This document shows positions 54,475 through 64,000 of a stretch of 64,000 bases of DNA, one piece after another (positions within the stretch are counted from its first letter, which is position 1; each line of letters begins with the position of its first letter). The notes below the pieces were generated by a model, which saw only the letters and a program-made list of their open reading frames with translations, did not search any database and was not told the origin of the DNA. The stretch covers positions 372,001-436,000 of the forward strand of contig NZ_CP027806.1 of assembly GCF_003353065.1 (NCBI RefSeq). Direction: 5' to 3'. Made by a program: the position numbers and the translations under genes. Origin of the DNA: Cyclonatronum proteinivorum (GTDB lineage: Bacteria > Bacteroidota > Rhodothermia > Balneolales > Cyclonatronaceae).

Positions 54475-56616
54475 ATGCCTCCCTACCGGTTTAAAGCTTT
54501 TGCAGCCGCACTTCTCTGCGGCTTTATTCTGAGCTGGATCCCCCTGTTGCGGGAAGTCCATTTCCTCTCTGCCGGGCTGACCGGACTTGCGGGTGCATTC
54601 ACGGGCGCCATTATCGCGGGCGGCCGCTCCTACAGAAACACGCCCGCTGCCGGACTTCGGGAGGCCTTCTGGCTGCTGCTCATTTTTCTTACCCCCTTGC
54701 TGCCCCTGCTTGCCGGCGCACTCTGGCGGAGTTGTTTTTCGGGGGATGGTCTGCTGTACTGGCTCCTTATTCCGGGTCCTTCTGTACTGCTTGGTTTTGC
54801 GGTAGGGCGGTATATGGCCATGCACAGCAAACGTCCGCGGTTTTGGGCGGTTAGCATGCTGCTTGTGGTCTCGCTTGGTATTTTTGTGTGGGAGTTTTTT
54901 AATTATCCTGCCGTCTTCTACCACAACCACGTCTGGGGTTTCTGGCCGGGACCTGTTTATGATGATGTTGTTGAGCTTCGCCCGTCGCTGGTCTTTTTCC
55001 GCTACATCACCCTCTGCTGGGTCGCGCTGCTTTGGCTTATGCCGCACTGGAAAAACCGCAAAAACCTGCGCCTGCCGGTTCTGCTGCTGGTTGCCAGCCT
55101 CATGCTGAGCTATTTCAACCTTTCGCGGGCTGGCATTTTGCACAATGAAACCTGGATTCAGCAGCAGCTCGGCGGCAAGCTTGAAACAGCCCATGCTATC
55201 ATATACTATGACCGGCATATACCCGAAACCGAAATTGAGTGGCTGGCTGCCTGGCATGATTTTCACATCGCTGAGCTCGCTGAACTGCTGGCGCTCGAAC
55301 CGAGCAGTTTTCCGAAAGTGCACAGCTATTTGTACCGGCATGAGTGGCAGAAAAAGGCACTTACCGGGGCAGGGGGCACGGTTTATGTACCGGTATGGCT
55401 TGGGAAGCCGCAGATGCATATCCACTGGCAGGCTGCCGAACGTGTGCTCAGGCATGAGCTTGTGCATGTATTGTCGCGGGAGTTTGGTGCACCGGTAATC
55501 AATGCGAGCCCTGTGATTGCGCTGGTTGAAGGGCTTGCTACCGCTTTTGAAACAGAGCGGGATCACCGCGGCACCGGCGATCAGCTTGTTGCAGCACAGC
55601 CGGAGTTTCCGGATCATCGTTATATGCGCCGGCTGATGAGCCTGACCGGCTTCTATGCGCTGGACAGCAATCTTAGCTACACCATTGCCGGTTCTTTCAC
55701 CGGCTGGCTGTGGCAGCACTGCGGTGCGGATGCCATGAAGCTGGCCTATCGCAGCGGTCGGATCAGCCGGGCTTGCGAACAACCTTTTGATGAGCTTGTT
55801 GATGGCTGGCATGCACACCTGAGTACCATCCCGACGGACGCGCTTCAGTTTGCCGTTTCAGGCCAAATATTCAGTGCGCCGGGCATTACGCAGCAGCCGT
55901 GCAACTTTCATCCCGGCCCTGATTACCCGGTACTTCGTCAGGTACGCGCTCTTACCGCTGAGAACCGGCACGCGGAAGCACTGGCATTTTTAGCCGCTCA
56001 GCAATCTGACCGCCGCTTCTGTGATTTCAATTCCCTTTCATTGCTTCGCGCAGACCTTTTGATGCGCGCCGGACATGCGCAGCCTGAAGAACTGTTAGCG
56101 CTGTTTCAGGGCTGTGCACGTCCACCGGAAGACCTCCCTTCACGCCTGCGGCTGTTCGCAGCCGATGCTTTTTTTCTAAGCGGGGAAGAAGCTGAAGGGG
56201 TGAAGCTGCTGGAAACATTTCAGCAGCAAGCGCAGTCAGTACGCCTTCGCACTAACCCTGGGCTGCGTGAACAGCTGCTCACGGTACTCTACACGCCCGA
56301 AACAGCAGCGCCGCATTATCTTTCCGCTGAAATTAAACCCTGGCTTGTCTGGCACTGCGCACAAGATGGGAATGACGCTTTCTGTCCGGAACTCACTCCG
56401 GATGTATTTCTGACGGATGCCCGCGAGCATTTTCTGATTTGGGAGCGTTTTATGAAGACCATGAAAAAACAGGGACAGCACGAGACTGCATTGGCCTGGC
56501 ACGCTGCGCTTACCAACGAGCTTGATGACCCGGTAAGCGACCTTGCCCGCCAAAACCGGCTGGGAGACTTTAAGCGCTTTTCCGAATATGCCCATACCAA
56601 GACCTACGGATTCTGA
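54475..56616 (+). CDS. Membrane-anchored metallopeptidase-like protein with TPR-like tail
   Basis: A 713-residue protein. About six transmembrane helices lie in residues 8-215. Then follows a peptidase-like domain (about 225-450) with RHELVHVLSREFG, a HExxH zinc motif, and LVEGLATAFET downstream, giving the second Glu as in gluzincin peptidases. Residues 480-700 are alpha-helical pairs like tetratricopeptide repeats (AEALAFLAAQQSDRR, LLRADLLMRAGHAQPEELLAL). I do not know a named family with this order. It follows proline dehydrogenase by 39 nt. Confidence 0.65.
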   Translation: MPPYRFKAFAAALLCGFILSWIPLLREVHFLSAGLTGLAGAFTGAIIAGGRSYRNTPAAGLREAFWLLLIFLTPLLPLLAGALWRSCFSGDGLLYWLLIPGPSVLLGFAVGRYMAMHSKRPRFWAVSMLLVVSLGIFVWEFFNYPAVFYHNHVWGFWPGPVYDDVVELRPSLVFFRYITLCWVALLWLMPHWKNRKNLRLPVLLLVASLMLSYFNLSRAGILHNETWIQQQLGGKLETAHAIIYYDRHIPETEIEWLAAWHDFHIAELAELLALEPSSFPKVHSYLYRHEWQKKALTGAGGTVYVPVWLGKPQMHIHWQAAERVLRHELVHVLSREFGAPVINASPVIALVEGLATAFETERDHRGTGDQLVAAQPEFPDHRYMRRLMSLTGFYALDSNLSYTIAGSFTGWLWQHCGADAMKLAYRSGRISRACEQPFDELVDGWHAHLSTIPTDALQFAVSGQIFSAPGITQQPCNFHPGPDYPVLRQVRALTAENRHAEALAFLAAQQSDRRFCDFNSLSLLRADLLMRAGHAQPEELLALFQGCARPPEDLPSRLRLFAADAFFLSGEEAEGVKLLETFQQQAQSVRLRTNPGLREQLLTVLYTPETAAPHYLSAEIKPWLVWHCAQDGNDAFCPELTPDVFLTDAREHFLIWERFMKTMKKQGQHETALAWHAALTNELDDPVSDLARQNRLGDFKRFSEYAHTKTYGF

Positions 56617-56727
56617 CCATATAAAGAGAAAGATTTCTTAAATTGGTTTACTCTATACTAATTATCCGTGCTGCTTTACCACTCAAAAGTGCAGGTTCAG
56701 CTCCCGTCTGATCTGCTTGGTTTACCA

Positions 56728-59700
56728 ATGCTTAAAACCTCCTTGCTGCTTATTTATTTGCTGATATTAGCTGCATCCCATAGTTATGGGCAGCAGCCGG
56801 AACTTGTCCGGCATAATGAATACCGTATCAGCACCTATCAGACACAGGAAGGTTTGCCGAACAATCTCACAAAAGGGGTAATAACCGATCAGCAGGGGTT
56901 TGTCTGGTTTGCTACCGACTCCGGAATCGCACGCTATGATGGGGTGGATTTTGTTCATTACGATGATGTTTTGGTGAATGCCTACCCGAAAGGATTTTAT
57001 GAGCGGGCCAACGGCGATCTGCTCATAATCCATGATGCGGGGATTTCCAAAATTGAGCATCACGATACACAGCATCTTGAGCTGTCTGTGGTCATGCGCG
57101 GCAGCGGCAGCCCTTCAGCCCAAACGGTAAATTACCCTAAATCCCTTTTTGAAGATCGCGAAGGGCGTTTATGGATTGGTGAGGTTTATTCTGTCGCCTA
57201 TCTCAAAGACGGAGAGCTCACCCGCTACATACTGCCGGATGCATACCGTACCTCAAGCTTTATTCGCTCTTTTGAGTTTGCGCAGGATCAGCAGGGCACC
57301 ATTATTATCTCCTCGCAGCAGGGAGCTCTTTTTTACCTCAATACCGAAACGGATACCATTGACCTCATTCCGGAGTCAGAAGAAATTGGTACCGTGAGCA
57401 CACTTATCTTCGAACCCATTAGCGGTCTTGTTTGGGCAGGCACTAATAACGGCCTTTACGCACTTCGCACGTTGTACGGAGAGAACCAGAGCACACCTGT
57501 CCGTTTTGAAATCAGCAAGCTGTTAGATACCCCCCTCATTTCTAAAATTGTAGCTGCCGCGGAAAACATAATTTGGGTAGCCGGATGGAACAGCAGGGAA
57601 ACCGGCCTGCTTCAGGTGGAGGTTACACCCGAAGGGATCGCTAATGTGATGGAGATGGATGCTTTCGAACTCAACTCTGTCAATGACATACACCCTGTAC
57701 CGGGCTCCGGTGTTTGGATTGCTACTGATGAAGGTGTTGCGTTTTTATTTCAAACCGATTTTGTGCGGGTACCTGTCAATCAGGACCGCTTTTACGTACA
57801 GGCGCTCTCCCGTCATCCCCATGAAGATGTATTTTTTATGACGGACGCCTCCAAGGTGTACCGGATAAGCCTGTTAGGCAGCTATTACGCTGTTGAAGAA
57901 ATATTCATCAATCCGCTGAACGATGATATTCTCACCGTTACAGCCAATGAAGCCGGCGTCTTGTTTGCCACATCAAGAGGTCGTGTGTATTTCATGGCAC
58001 ACGGTGCAGCGCAAAATGATGCGGAGATGATCTATTTTGACCGCGAGTTCGAGAATTCTGTTTTTTTCAGCATGCGTACCCCCGATGGTGACTTCTGGTA
58101 CACGCAGTACAATGCCGCAGGTATAAGCAGAATCAGCCCTGATTTTTCGAGACATGTTTATGATGAAAACCGGGGACTAGATCAGTTCGTCAACGTCATT
58201 CGTCAGGCACCTGACGGAATCATCTTTGCCGGCAGCAGTGGTGATCACAAACTGTACCGGCATGATAAACCAACTGACCGCTTTGTCCCGGTTGAAATCA
58301 AAGAGAAAACAGGCCGCCGGATTGCATCGGAAACCTTTCTGATCAACGATATGTGCTTTCTGCCGGACGGGAACATTCTCCTTGGCACCAATCAGGGGGT
58401 AGGGGTTTTCCACAGGGATTCGGCAACTTTGGAAATGAAAGAAATTGATCCGGCTGCCGACAGCGAATACATCAAAAGCATACTGCTCAAAGACGGCATA
58501 CTGTGGATGGGAACAGACCGCGGCATTCTGGCATACCGGGAAGAAGATGGTATTTTGATTAGCTTCAATGAGTTCAATGCCGGCCTTCCCTCCCGTACCA
58601 ACGCATACCGCGGTTTTACAACTACCCTTGAGGGCAACTTATGGTCAGCTACCTCCTCGGGTATCGCCGCTCTTATTAGCCGCTTCGAAATTAATCAAAC
58701 GGCCACCCCTGTGTTAACGGCAGCCCTTGTTAGTGATGAATTTGGTGTTTTTGACCTCGACGCCGCCAATAGGATTCCTTACAATGCCCTGCTCACCCTG
58801 CAGTTCAGGAGCCTGATGTTTCCGGCACGAAATATTGTCTATGAGTACCGGATTGGTCAGGGAGCATGGCAGGGGCTCGACAGACAGGCTTTTGTGAATA
58901 TTTCACAGCTTTCAACCGGCAACTACACCGTAAATGTGCGCGCTTTGCAGTCAGGTGCTTACAGTTGGAGTGAGCCGCTCAATATTGCCTTTACGGTACT
59001 GCCACCCTGGTACTTCCGGCCGGGTTATGTCCTGTTATATCTCATAGGGATTTTGATAATCATCTATGCTTCAACCTACATTTATACGCAGCGGCTCAGA
59101 AAGTCAAAGCAGCAGCTTGAAGTAGCGGTTCAGACACGAACCCGCGAGATTGATTTCAAAAACAAGGAGCTTGAAGCGGCCAAAGAAGAAGCGGTTCGGG
59201 CTAATGAAGCCAAAAGCCTGTTTTTGGCTAACATGAGTCACGAAATACGAACCCCTCTCAATGGTATTATCGGATTTCTTGGCCTTCTGAAAGATACACA
59301 GCTTACGCAGGTACAGCAGGAGTATATCGATTACGTAACCAACTCGGCCCATGCGCTCACCCAGCTGGTAAACCATATTCTCGATTTCTCCAAAATTGAA
59401 GCCGGTAAGCTTGAACTCGAGCAGGAAACTTTTAGTCTGGAAAAACTATGCTACAGCACCCTTCAGATCGTCAGCTACTCTACCGCAGGCAAAAATATCC
59501 CCGTTTATTTGGTATATGATCCCAATCTGCCGGAACAGATAAAGGGAGACCCCCTGCGTATGCGGCAAATCCTGATCAACCTTGTAGGCAATGCGCTTAA
59601 ATTTACCGAGCAGGGTGCCGTAGAGCTTCATGTAACCCTTATGGATGAAGCTGAAAAAGGAGATTTCGCACACATTCGTTTTCTGATCAGCGATACCGGT

Positions 59701-60906
59701 ATTGGCATTTCCCCCGAAAACCTCCGGCGCATTTTCACCCCTTTCACACAGGCAGATATTTCAACAACCCGGAAGTACGGCGGAACCGGTCTGGGACTTT
59801 CCATTACAAAATCTCTGATCGAGAAAATGGGCGGAGCACTCGAAGTAGAGAGTACCGTCGGCCAGGGCAGCCGTTTTTTCTTTACCCTGCCCCTTGAAGT
59901 TGCCGCACCAGAAAACATGCTTTCCGCTCCAGCGCCTGCAAAACGTATTGAGCAGGCTATGATAGTAATGCAACATGTGCGTGAAGCCGAAATTACAGCC
60001 AGCTATCTGGAGCTTCTGGGTATTCCGCATACCCTGCAGGCAGATACCCTCAATCCGGAAGCCCGCTTTGAGAACCCCGGCAAGCCTTCTCTTCTCGTCC
60101 TTGATTCCGCCCTTTGGAACCACAAGGAAGATGTCATCAGTTTTATACAAAAGCTTAAAAAAACGCATTCGGGTCTTAGCGGGATTGTGCTGATACACCA
60201 TATAGATCAGGACCTGAGTGAATTGGCCGACCATATTCAGGAGAAAACGGAGCTCAGTTGCGACCGCCTGTCACGGCCGGTGCATTTCCGTCCGCTCAAA
60301 GAGATTATTTCCAGTTTTGAAGCAGATCTGCAGACGGATACCGAAACCCCCTCCCCGCAGGAAAAAAAGAAAAGCAGCGAAAATCAGAAGCCACCAAGAA
60401 CCGGCAGCATAGAAAACCATGAAACGCTGCCGACCAACAATATCAAAGTGAATAAATCGGGTATACCCAAAATGGAGCAACTTTCACCTATTACCATATT
60501 GCTCGTTGATGATAATAATATCAATCTCAAATTAGCCACAATTCTGTGCAAAAAGTCGCTGGGCAACATCCCGGCCAGCATAATAACCGCTGAAAACGGT
60601 GAAGTCGCCGTTGAAGAATTTGAGCGATCCAGACCGGACCTCGTTCTTATGGACCTGCAAATGCCCGTGATGGATGGTTACGAAGCCAGTAAAGCCATCA
60701 GAGCATTAGAGCGCGAAAACAACTGGCCGGAATGTCCGGTCTTTGCCCTTACCGCAGGTGTGACCAACGAAGAACAGGCTCAGACTAAAAAAGCCGGCAT
60801 GACCGGCTTCATTACCAAGCCCATAAACCGCGAACAGTTCCATGATGCTGTTATGGGCGTACTCTATCAGAAATACGGGCGTGAGCTTACGGAAGAATTA
60901 TTGTAA
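56728..60906 (+). CDS. Hybrid sensor histidine kinase with periplasmic propeller
   Basis: I start at the ATG at 56728, directly before a signal peptide (1-22, ending SYGQQ); a GTG at 56668 would only add a cytoplasmic-looking tail. Total 1392 residues. Order: two-component propeller with [13 protein letters not shown]-like blades (about 35-665), Y_Y_Y domain (680-760), one transmembrane helix (762-785), HisKA with H-box [11 protein letters not shown] (His838), HATPase (DTGIGI, GTGLGLS), a receiver-like domain lacking its Asp pocket (1075-1195), and a true receiver (1252-1380) with Asp1309 in LVLMDLQMP. No HPt or DNA-binding domain. The signal and output are unknown. Confidence 0.9.
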   Translation: MLKTSLLLIYLLILAASHSYGQQPELVRHNEYRISTYQTQEGLPNNLTKGVITDQQGFVWFATDSGIARYDGVDFVHYDDVLVNAYPKGFYERANGDLLIIHDAGISKIEHHDTQHLELSVVMRGSGSPSAQTVNYPKSLFEDREGRLWIGEVYSVAYLKDGELTRYILPDAYRTSSFIRSFEFAQDQQGTIIISSQQGALFYLNTETDTIDLIPESEEIGTVSTLIFEPISGLVWAGTNNGLYALRTLYGENQSTPVRFEISKLLDTPLISKIVAAAENIIWVAGWNSRETGLLQVEVTPEGIANVMEMDAFELNSVNDIHPVPGSGVWIATDEGVAFLFQTDFVRVPVNQDRFYVQALSRHPHEDVFFMTDASKVYRISLLGSYYAVEEIFINPLNDDILTVTANEAGVLFATSRGRVYFMAHGAAQNDAEMIYFDREFENSVFFSMRTPDGDFWYTQYNAAGISRISPDFSRHVYDENRGLDQFVNVIRQAPDGIIFAGSSGDHKLYRHDKPTDRFVPVEIKEKTGRRIASETFLINDMCFLPDGNILLGTNQGVGVFHRDSATLEMKEIDPAADSEYIKSILLKDGILWMGTDRGILAYREEDGILISFNEFNAGLPSRTNAYRGFTTTLEGNLWSATSSGIAALISRFEINQTATPVLTAALVSDEFGVFDLDAANRIPYNALLTLQFRSLMFPARNIVYEYRIGQGAWQGLDRQAFVNISQLSTGNYTVNVRALQSGAYSWSEPLNIAFTVLPPWYFRPGYVLLYLIGILIIIYASTYIYTQRLRKSKQQLEVAVQTRTREIDFKNKELEAAKEEAVRANEAKSLFLANMSHEIRTPLNGIIGFLGLLKDTQLTQVQQEYIDYVTNSAHALTQLVNHILDFSKIEAGKLELEQETFSLEKLCYSTLQIVSYSTAGKNIPVYLVYDPNLPEQIKGDPLRMRQILINLVGNALKFTEQGAVELHVTLMDEAEKGDFAHIRFLISDTGIGISPENLRRIFTPFTQADISTTRKYGGTGLGLSITKSLIEKMGGALEVESTVGQGSRFFFTLPLEVAAPENMLSAPAPAKRIEQAMIVMQHVREAEITASYLELLGIPHTLQADTLNPEARFENPGKPSLLVLDSALWNHKEDVISFIQKLKKTHSGLSGIVLIHHIDQDLSELADHIQEKTELSCDRLSRPVHFRPLKEIISSFEADLQTDTETPSPQEKKKSSENQKPPRTGSIENHETLPTNNIKVNKSGIPKMEQLSPITILLVDDNNINLKLATILCKKSLGNIPASIITAENGEVAVEEFERSRPDLVLMDLQMPVMDGYEASKAIRALERENNWPECPVFALTAGVTNEEQAQTKKAGMTGFITKPINREQFHDAVMGVLYQKYGRELTEELL

Positions 60907-60974
60907 TTCATTTGCGTGTTTAAAGCCCTTCCACCATCATTAAACTACTCATCTCAACGCATTTCAATTCGTTC

Positions 60975-61445
60975 ATGGCCTACGACAAATCTGTTTTGGA
61001 CAACCTTCCTGCACAGGTTGACACCATCCTTGCCACCCACAGCGACCGGGATACCATACTTTATGAAATATGCAGGCTACTCAGCAGTACGGTACCGGTT
61101 TACGATTGGGTCGGCTTCTACATTGCTGATCCTGAAGTGCCCCGCGAGCTCTATCTTGGTCCTTATGTAGGGGAAGCTACCGATCATACCCGTATCCCGT
61201 TCGGGAAAGGCATTTGCGGGCAGGTCGCAGAATCGCTCGAAACCTTTGTGGTAGAAGATGTTCATGCTCAGGATAATTACCTTTCCTGCAACATTCACGT
61301 TAAAAGTGAAATCGTAGTGCCCATCCTGAAAAACGGTGAATTTGTGGCCCAGCTTGACATCGACTCAAACACCCTCGCCGCAATGGATGCGCACGATCAG
61401 CGGGTACTCGAAGCCATTTGCGCCAAACTCAGTCCCCTGTTCTGA
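60975..61445 (+). CDS. GAF protein, probable free methionine-R-sulfoxide reductase
   Basis: A 156-residue single GAF domain: DWVGFYIA, IPFGKGICGQVAES, VVEDVHAQDNYLSCN, HVKSEIVVPI, AQLDIDS. This is the fRMsr/YebR family, which reduces free methionine-R-sulfoxide with thiols. Of the three family cysteines, Cys81 (GICG) and Cys105 (LSCN) are present; the middle one is replaced (Phe91). It may still reduce through two cysteines. It follows the kinase gene by 68 nt. Confidence 0.75.
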   Translation: MAYDKSVLDNLPAQVDTILATHSDRDTILYEICRLLSSTVPVYDWVGFYIADPEVPRELYLGPYVGEATDHTRIPFGKGICGQVAESLETFVVEDVHAQDNYLSCNIHVKSEIVVPILKNGEFVAQLDIDSNTLAAMDAHDQRVLEAICAKLSPLF

Positions 61446-61466
61446 TTTTTCGCGGATACGCTTTTC

Positions 61467-61788
61467 GTTTTTTTTGGGGAAAACCCCGTGAACATCACGG
61501 TCTTTCGCAGAAGATCAGCGCCCCCAAACCTAACCCGCATTATTCACCAAGAAATTTTCTTGCTGGCAAGGCGAAGCTGAAAACTCAGCGGAAGGGTACC
61601 TAAGTACCCTGAGCATGAGTTTTCAGCTTCAACGCAGCCAGCGGGGAAATTTCGCAGTCTTTACACCACACTCAAATCCGGGCCGCCAGTGTCTTTCGCT
61701 AAGCCAAATTTAAACTTACATTTAGCAAATAAATACTGTTTGATTGTGAATAATGCGGGCTAAGATAGGTCCCTTGCTTTTTGGTTTG
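61467..61788 (+). repeat. Dispersed repeat R2, copy 7, split by MITE-like copy E
   Basis: The left part 61467-61530 runs from TTTTTTTTGGGGAAAACCCC through CCGTGAACATCACGG (perfect palindrome) to CCCCCAAACC; the right part 61763-61788 continues AGATAGGTCCCTTGCTTTTT. The break at TA equals the place where copies 2 and 1 read CCTAAGAT without interruption. The full gap 61446-61823 holds this and copy E only. Confidence 0.8.
61531..61762 (+). mobile_element. MITE-like palindromic element, copy E
   Basis: Full 232-bp copy in forward orientation: TA then ACCCGCATTATTCAC at 61531, mirrored at the right as GTGAATAATGCGGGC then TA. The stem reads AAGCTGAAAACTCA against TGAGTTTTCAGCTT. It interrupts repeat R2; the TA at each side is a duplicated target. 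Confidence 0.88.
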
Positions 61789-61823
61789 GGTTTCGCCTCT
61801 TGTTGCCTCGTATGATTCACAAC

Positions 61824-63932
61824 TCACATGCGAACACGCATCTGAAGCCCGATTTGTGAACGCAGATTCCCGGGAGCTTCTGTAAGTCCGCTGCCGGTAA
61901 AACTGCGGTCTTCATACACCGTTGCGGCATATTTGAACCAGAAATCAAGACGGTTGCCTGTTGCGTAGCGCAGCAGCACGTAAGCCCGCTGACCCGTACC
62001 TGAAAGCATGGTATTTGAAAACACGTACAACAAGTCGTTTTCAAACATAAAAACACGCGAAGCGAAACTATCCGTCTCGAAAACGGCCATCCGCAGGTCA
62101 ACCGTGAGACCGGGCAGCGGCAGCCAGCGTATGTCCTGAAACAGCATTACCCCGTAATCCGCAGCCGGGACATCGCGGTTGCGGGCGCGCACCCACTCCG
62201 CCCGTGTGCGCAGCCGAAGTGCCGACAGTACCTGCACTTCGGTTTCCGCCCGCACAGACGTTCGGGCGTCCTGCCCCATCACTACAACCGCGCGGCCAAA
62301 AGGGTCGGAAAGTTCGAAATCGTTTTCCCGCACCTTGCTCCTGACCGTCACGTAGGCTGAAAACTGACGGCTAAAGGTGAAATCAACCTGCCCCAGTAAA
62401 TCGTACCCCGCAGTTCGCTGCGTCGTACCAAATCGCGGGGCAGGGAAGCGGAAACGGTCGTAATACGCAGACAAGGTCAGTATTCGACTCAGCTCGTGAC
62501 GCAGGCCGGTGTAGAAGCCGGTCTCATTGCGGGGCCTTCCGCTTAGCTCCCCAAACCCTGAGCCATACAGCGACTGAAAGTCCCGGCTGTAGTTTCGGTA
62601 AATCAGCGTAAGATCTGTGCGGTCATCAACCGGCAGCTGTATCCCGCTGATGAGTCCAGTGCCGCCATTTTCGCTTCTTGCGACCTCACCGAACACAAAG
62701 GCCTGCCCGAGCAGCAGCCGGTAGTCCGCACCTGCAACGGAAGCGTGCCTGCCTTCAAAATCATAGCGATTGTACACCGCCGTACCCGGTACAATGTGCC
62801 GGTTGTAAACCGCACGGTACCCGGTTGCGCCAATCATCCCGTAGCGCCCGGTGTAGGTCAGCCTTGCCCCGCCCATTTCGAGCTGCGTATTGTTGCGGCG
62901 CGCCCGCTCGCTTGGGGTACGGTGCAGCCCGCTTGCCGATGGAAAGCGGATAGTGTCTTCAGAAACGACGGTTGCACTCAGCGGTCGGTTCGAGTAAAAG
63001 CCCGTTACCTGAAACCGTCTGCCGACCGTAGCTGCGATACCCCGCATAAACCGGGTTTGTTCACTCGACTGATACGGGGCGAGACCACGCTCGCCCCGAA
63101 GCGGCCCGCCGGTCACATCGCGGCTTTTACCAAAACCCAGTCCGGTATGCAGCACAAGCCCCTGACCGGCCCAAATCCCGTAATCACCCACAACCAGGCG
63201 CTGCACCATCCCCACATTTTGGATGCCCGCGTGCCACGAGTTAAAATCGAAATCATGCGGTCCGCTGATCGGCTCGCCCGGTGCCTTCAGCTGTGTAAGA
63301 TTGAGCGAGAGATGCCGGCTCCGGTAGTTAAAGCGCTGATAGATGCGCCAGGGGTCTCCGGCATACCGCGTCTGTCCTTCAAATGCGGGCGGGGTGAATC
63401 CGGTCTGCGTCTGCAGCACCCGCTGCCCCCGGCTGATGTATTCGAAGCGCCCGCGATGCGTCCAGAAACCGGCATTGGTGAGCAGCATGCGGGTGAGCTC
63501 GCCGCTTTCTCCTACCGTAATGTAGGGCCTTATGCGCTCAAGGGTGACGGTGCCAATACCACGTATTTGCAGCAGTTCTTCGGGCTGTTCGATAGGCTTT
63601 TGCTCCCGCAGGCTGATGATCGCCTGCGCCTGAACCGGTGATATACCCGGCAGCTGACTAAGTTCAGGTAAGGAAGCCCGGTTCAGGTTTATGGGATTGG
63701 CTGCCAGGTCGAGCAGGAAAACGGCCAGCTCTTCGGCCCCTTCTGCGTCTTCTTCTGCCTCACGGTCTTCCAGCAGGCGCTCCAGCTCCCGCTCAACGGT
63801 ACGTACAGAATCAGCTGCCGTATGCTGCCGGGCAAGGGCCGTCTCACTCATCCCAAAGAAGCATAAAAGGGCGGCAATTGCTGTTTTGAGCGAAGTGCGC
63901 AGTCTCCGGTCATGCCATTTTTTCAGTCTCAT
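61824..63932 (-). CDS. ComEA-like helix-hairpin-helix protein with outer-membrane barrel
   Basis: A 702-residue protein with a signal peptide (1-35). Residues 75-145 hold two helix-hairpin-helix units as in ComEA (NPINLNRASLPELSQLPGIS, LLQIRGIGTVTLERIRPYI). The remaining part is alternating beta strands, ending QIGLQMRVRM. A HhH domain fused to an outer-membrane barrel is known in Bacteroidota and suggests DNA contact at the cell surface, but the role is not proved. The previous gene on the minus strand is 8 nt upstream, so these are co-transcribed. Confidence 0.8.
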   Translation of the reverse strand: MRLKKWHDRRLRTSLKTAIAALLCFFGMSETALARQHTAADSVRTVERELERLLEDREAEEDAEGAEELAVFLLDLAANPINLNRASLPELSQLPGISPVQAQAIISLREQKPIEQPEELLQIRGIGTVTLERIRPYITVGESGELTRMLLTNAGFWTHRGRFEYISRGQRVLQTQTGFTPPAFEGQTRYAGDPWRIYQRFNYRSRHLSLNLTQLKAPGEPISGPHDFDFNSWHAGIQNVGMVQRLVVGDYGIWAGQGLVLHTGLGFGKSRDVTGGPLRGERGLAPYQSSEQTRFMRGIAATVGRRFQVTGFYSNRPLSATVVSEDTIRFPSASGLHRTPSERARRNNTQLEMGGARLTYTGRYGMIGATGYRAVYNRHIVPGTAVYNRYDFEGRHASVAGADYRLLLGQAFVFGEVARSENGGTGLISGIQLPVDDRTDLTLIYRNYSRDFQSLYGSGFGELSGRPRNETGFYTGLRHELSRILTLSAYYDRFRFPAPRFGTTQRTAGYDLLGQVDFTFSRQFSAYVTVRSKVRENDFELSDPFGRAVVVMGQDARTSVRAETEVQVLSALRLRTRAEWVRARNRDVPAADYGVMLFQDIRWLPLPGLTVDLRMAVFETDSFASRVFMFENDLLYVFSNTMLSGTGQRAYVLLRYATGNRLDFWFKYAATVYEDRSFTGSGLTEAPGNLRSQIGLQMRVRM

Positions 63933-63940
63933 TACCTGCC

Positions 63941-64000
63941 TCAGAAAAAGATGGTGAGATCAAGACCCGGACTCCAGCCCAGCGCGTAGTGTTGCTGCGC
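63941..64000 (-). CDS. C-terminal end of an outer-membrane barrel protein
   Basis: Only the last 19 codons are inside the window, reading AQQHYALGWSPGLDLTIFF then TGA. The alternating hydrophobic pattern and terminal Phe are those of an outer-membrane beta-barrel. It ends 8 nt before the ComEA-barrel gene and is probably the preceding gene of the same operon. Confidence 0.65.
   Translation of the reverse strand, partial: AQQHYALGWSPGLDLTIFF

Noticed and set aside
54460-55818. 452-codon minus-strand frame opposite the membrane peptidase
   Set aside because: The plus strand has transmembrane helices and a HELVH site; the antisense product has no recognisable pattern.
1445-61762. CRISPR array
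   Set aside because: The repeats are tens of kilobases apart, lack spacers and have terminal inversions, so they are dispersed elements.

Overview
The window looks like a chromosomal segment of a Bacteroidota-type bacterium, most likely from the Balneolota/Rhodothermota side. This is an inference from gene content: a DUF3822-rsmD-coaD cluster, DUF885 and M28 peptidases with export signals, a ComEA-like helix-hairpin-helix outer-membrane barrel, a two-component hybrid sensor with a periplasmic propeller, many outer-membrane barrels ending in Phe, and few Shine-Dalgarno sites. Most of the content is ordinary housekeeping and envelope biology. I see no rRNA, tRNA, CRISPR or prophage.

Layout. 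1-9259: a PAS sensor running off the left edge, an HD phosphohydrolase, a ThuA lipoprotein, an alpha/beta hydrolase, a MOCOS-like PLP enzyme, a DUF1648 membrane protein and a pair of exported proteins (LPP20-like and NTF2-like). 9260-13573 is the mobile part: an AAA/DUF4143 ATPase between two 340-bp direct repeats, then an IS4-family element (11642-13403) with an AbrB-like accessory gene that may be joined to the transposase by -1 frameshifting. The IS sits inside a palindromic TA-flanked element whose end makes the stop codon of the glutamate dehydrogenase gene. 13571-24661: glutamate dehydrogenase, DEAD-box helicase, a tandem AP2-domain protein, a PrcB-like lipoprotein, an Rrf2 regulator, a DASS transporter with a porin, and small membrane proteins. 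24740-37459: DUF885 and M28 peptidases, a histidine kinase broken by an in-frame stop, a three-gene envelope operon (lipoprotein, two-barrel outer-membrane protein, OmpA-like protein), a thioredoxin-like protein, a SpoIIE-type phosphatase and a DUF4112 protein. 37631-50167: orphan MNT nucleotidyltransferase, MATE exporter and peptidase, orphan XRE regulator, TPMT, the DUF3822-rsmD-coaD cluster, aminotransferase, a cysteine-poor FmdB protein, an MGMT-like pseudogene, a sodium symporter, and lipB-lipA. 50512-64000: alanine-dehydrogenase-like protein, GbsR-like regulator, YraN, proline dehydrogenase, a membrane metallopeptidase, a 1392-residue hybrid sensor kinase, a GAF/fRMsr-like protein, and the ComEA-barrel protein behind another barrel protein cut by the right edge.

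The most notable signals are not ordinary genes. A family of about 232-bp elements (five copies: 1445, 13404 partial, 19923, 23241, 61531) has 15-bp inverted ends, a TA on both sides, and a core of about 100 bp that folds on itself and shows compensatory changes between copies. One copy sits inside a second dispersed repeat of about 90 bp, which shows the empty site and the TA duplication. The IS4 element with its AbrB gene and nine-A slippery run is the best candidate for an undescribed mechanism. Two genes carry single, clean disabling lesions: a 7-bp tandem duplication in the MGMT-like gene and a TAA in the GAF histidine kinase.
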